Source: Proteiniphilum sp. (GTDB lineage: Bacteria > Bacteroidota > Bacteroidia > Bacteroidales > Dysgonomonadaceae). Taken from it: DNA of 6,725 nucleotides. The first letter of the stretch is position 1, and each line of letters begins with the position of its first letter. Both the position numbers and the translations under genes were made by a program. The stretch lies in NCBI GenBank assembly GCA_031284475.1, contig JAISZV010000037.1:1-6725 (forward strand), read 5' to 3'. A model generated the notes under the pieces. That model searched no databases and had not been told where the DNA came from. It worked only from the letters and a program-made list of their open reading frames with translations. This document shows positions 5,175-6,725 of this stretch, in pieces.

Positions 5175-6491
5175 ATGAAGATAGCGATTGTTGGGACGGG
5201 ATATGTGGGATTGGTTTCCGGCGCCTGCTTTTCTGAAATGGGCGTTGATGTAACCTGCGTGGATATTGACCGTGAAAAAATCGAAAGGCTGGAAAAGGGG
5301 ATTATCCCCATCTACGAGCCGGGATTAAAAAATATAGTGACCCGCAACCATGAAGCGGACAGGCTCCATTTTTCCACCAACCTGCCGGCCATACTAAACG
5401 ATATGGAAATTGTGTTTATCGCGGTGGGCACTCCCTCGGATGAGAACGGAAACGCGGATCTTTCGTCTGTGATGGCGGTGGTACGCACCATTGCCGAGCA
5501 CATGTTGAAACCCCTGCTGATTGTTACCAAGAGCACCGTTCCCGTGGGAACTTCCTATCGGATCAGGGATATGGTGAGGAAGCGGCTCGATGAACGGGGG
5601 CTGCCGGGCCTGCAATTTGATGTGGCTTCCAATCCCGAATTTTTGAAAGAAGGCGCTGCCGTGAACGATTTTATGAGTCCCGACCGGGTGGTTGTGGGCG
5701 TGGAGAACGAAGCGGCGAAGGGGCTGATGACAAAACTTTATCGTCCGTTCCTGCTGAATAATTTCCGGGTGATATTTATGGATATTCTCTCCTCGGAGAT
5801 GACGAAATATGCTTCCAACGCCATGCTTGCTACCCGTATCAGCTTTATGAACGATATAGCCAACCTGTGCGAGCGGGTGGGGGCCGACGTGAATATGGTG
5901 CGCCGGGGAATGGGCAGTGATTCCCGTATAGGCAGGAGTTTCCTCTATCCCGGTTGCGGTTATGGAGGCAGTTGTTTTCCAAAGGATATTCGCGCGCTGA
6001 TTAAGGCGGCGGAAAACGCCGGATATGAAATGAGCGTGTTGAAAGCCGTAGAGGAGGTGAATAACCGGCAGAAAGATATCCTGTTTCAAAAATTCAAAGA
6101 CCATTTTAAGGGCGAAATGAAAGGGAAAACAGCGGCTGTGTGGGGATTGTCGTTTAAGCCGGAGACCGACGATGTACGCGAAGCGCCTTCACTCACCCTG
6201 ATAGGGAGTTTGCTGGAAGCCGGCGTAGCTGTGCGGGCTTATGATCCGGCGGCGATGCAGGAAGCGCGCCGTTGCCTGAACGATTCCATCTATTATGCGT
6301 CTGATATTTATGACGCCGCCAACGGCGCCGATGCGCTGATTGTAGCCACGGAATGGAAAGAATTCCGCCTTCCCAACTGGAGCATCCTGAAAAAGATCAT
6401 GAACAACCATGTTGTGATCGACGGCAGGAATATCTATAACATGGAGGAACTCGCCTCCTGCGGTTTTGCTTACAACGGGATAGGACAATAG
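5175..6491 (+). CDS. ugd: UDP-glucose 6-dehydrogenase
   Basis: Cytoplasmic enzyme that oxidises UDP-glucose twice with NAD+ to UDP-glucuronate, a precursor for capsule, exopolysaccharide or lipid-linked sugars. The 438-aa protein is full length. The N-terminal Rossmann domain has GTGYVG (7-12) and Asp30 for the NAD ribose. AVGTPSDENG (84-92) and KSTVPVGTS (119-127) follow, then NPEFLKEGAAV (153-163) with Glu155/Lys158. The helical core holds Lys211 in MTKYASNA. Catalytic Cys267 lies in GCGYGGSCFPKD (260-271). The C-terminal UDP-binding domain begins at GKTAAVWGLSFKPETDDVRE (317-336). All expected catalytic residues are present. It is separated from the permease by 15 nt and is the last gene before two hairpins. 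Close relatives such as UDP-ManNAc dehydrogenases have different C-terminal motifs; the Ugd-type GLSFKPxTDDxR and FPKD favour Ugd. Confidence 0.95.
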   Translation: MKIAIVGTGYVGLVSGACFSEMGVDVTCVDIDREKIERLEKGIIPIYEPGLKNIVTRNHEADRLHFSTNLPAILNDMEIVFIAVGTPSDENGNADLSSVMAVVRTIAEHMLKPLLIVTKSTVPVGTSYRIRDMVRKRLDERGLPGLQFDVASNPEFLKEGAAVNDFMSPDRVVVGVENEAAKGLMTKLYRPFLLNNFRVIFMDILSSEMTKYASNAMLATRISFMNDIANLCERVGADVNMVRRGMGSDSRIGRSFLYPGCGYGGSCFPKDIRALIKAAENAGYEMSVLKAVEEVNNRQKDILFQKFKDHFKGEMKGKTAAVWGLSFKPETDDVREAPSLTLIGSLLEAGVAVRAYDPAAMQEARRCLNDSIYYASDIYDAANGADALIVATEWKEFRLPNWSILKKIMNNHVVIDGRNIYNMEELASCGFAYNGIGQ

Positions 6492-6544
6492 CGAAATTTG
6501 TCGCACCCGCCTCCGCATTGAACCGTTTAAAATGTAAGCAATGA

Positions 6545-6590
6545 AAACAGTTGAAAGGAGTACCGGCTCAAAAGGTCGGTATTCCTGTTT
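6545..6590 (+). terminator. Long hairpin after ugd
   Basis: Bases 6556-6568 pair with 6574-6586 (13 bp, three of them G-U) around the loop CAAAA, and an outer AAAC/GTTT (6545-6548 with 6587-6590) can add four pairs across a bulge. The U tail is short, so it may work as a transcript-end stabiliser or a weak terminator for the operon. A 22-codon ATG ORF at 6541 spans it but shows no sign of being real. Confidence 0.55.
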
Positions 6591-6619
6591 AGGGATGTCA
6601 AATAAATAGTCAATCCTTA

Positions 6620-6715
6620 TTAACCCCCGATCTTCAGAATTAGGGGTTGTAGTTTTTTCTGAAAAAAGAGCTGAAAAAAGAGCCAAATAATTTTCTCTTT
6701 CAGTTTTTCTATCAT
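6620..6715 (-). CDS. Doubtful 31-codon minus-strand ORF or C-terminus of an off-window gene
   Basis: On the minus strand an ATG at 6715 opens MIEKLKEKIIWLFFQLFFQKK and continues with a short L/I-rich tail to a TAA at 6620. The frame stays open to the right edge (FKK before the Met), so it may be the end of a longer convergent gene. The predicted peptide has a charged start followed by an aromatic/hydrophobic stretch; the tandem 12-mer encodes LFFQ twice. It overlaps the 6622-6658 hairpin, which argues for chance. No family recognised. Confidence 0.15.
   Translation of the reverse strand: MIEKLKEKIIWLFFQLFFQKKLQPLILKIGG
6622..6658 (+). terminator. Second intrinsic terminator after ugd
   Basis: AACCCC (6622-6627) pairs with GGGGTT (6643-6648) around a 15-nt loop, and T6 (6653-6658) follows after four bases. 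With the hairpin at 6545-6590 it makes a two-stage stop for the ugd transcript. The minus strand lacks an equally clean T tract directly after the stem. Confidence 0.55.
6659..6682 (+). repeat. Two tandem copies of the 12-mer CTGAAAAAAGAG
   Basis: Exact 12-bp tandem duplication (6659-6670, 6671-6682). A shorter inverse, CTCTTTCAG, lies at 6694-6702, so the second copy can form a bulged stem with it across a 12-nt A/T-rich loop. It may be slippage in an A-rich tract. Confidence 0.8.
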
Positions 6716-6725
6716 TTTCTTGAAG

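Noticed and set aside
6541..6609. 22-codon + strand ORF starting MKTVERSTGSK
   Set aside because: It spans the post-ugd hairpin, has no ribosome binding site and no recognisable features.

Overview
The window looks like chromosome from a member of Bacteroidetes, most likely the order Bacteroidales. Evidence: the proteins have the Bacteroides-like forms of AroQ (a QSNVEGE motif instead of QSNHEGE) and pyruvate kinase; a TAnnTTTG-type -7 box sits just before aroQ; most genes lack a Shine-Dalgarno sequence; and one intergenic gap is filled with the 7-bp repeats that recur in genomes of this phylum. Genus and species cannot be named from this sequence.

Layout. Bases 1-207 are the C-terminal end of an IS5-group transposase that runs in from outside the window. 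It is followed by a candidate right inverted-repeat end near 265 and by a second, apparently solitary, end-like sequence near 292. Bases 302-540 hold no gene that I can see; they end in a strong intrinsic terminator (540-574). All genes after that are on the + strand: aroQ (649-1071, type II 3-dehydroquinase), pyk (1164-2636, pyruvate kinase), a class I SAM-dependent O-methyltransferase (2872-3504), rbfA (3511-3849, 30S maturation factor), a LolC/LolE-type FtsX-like ABC permease (3936-5159) and ugd (5175-6491, UDP-glucose 6-dehydrogenase). Two hairpins follow ugd, then a short A/T-rich tail with a tandem 12-mer and a doubtful minus-strand mini-ORF at the window edge.

How the genes fit together. 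They are unrelated housekeeping functions (shikimate pathway, glycolysis, methyl transfer, ribosome maturation, envelope lipoprotein trafficking, UDP-glucuronate supply) grouped in one directional block. Spacing is tight for methyltransferase-rbfA (6 nt) and permease-ugd (15 nt), and looser elsewhere. No complete new enzymatic or defence system is visible.

The most unusual part is the 235-nt gap between pyk and the methyltransferase (2637-2871). It is almost entirely repeats: two blocks of four TTTGGGA/ATTGGGA heptads flanking a hairpin, a GGAGGTG doublet, and then ten consecutive CTTGNNN heptads in perfect 7-nt register. The G-rich part meets the sequence rule for two G-quadruplexes. The array stops 9 nt before a near-perfect Shine-Dalgarno sequence that serves a TTG start codon. 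The repeats leave more than one reading frame open, so an automatic gene caller could easily place a false start inside them.
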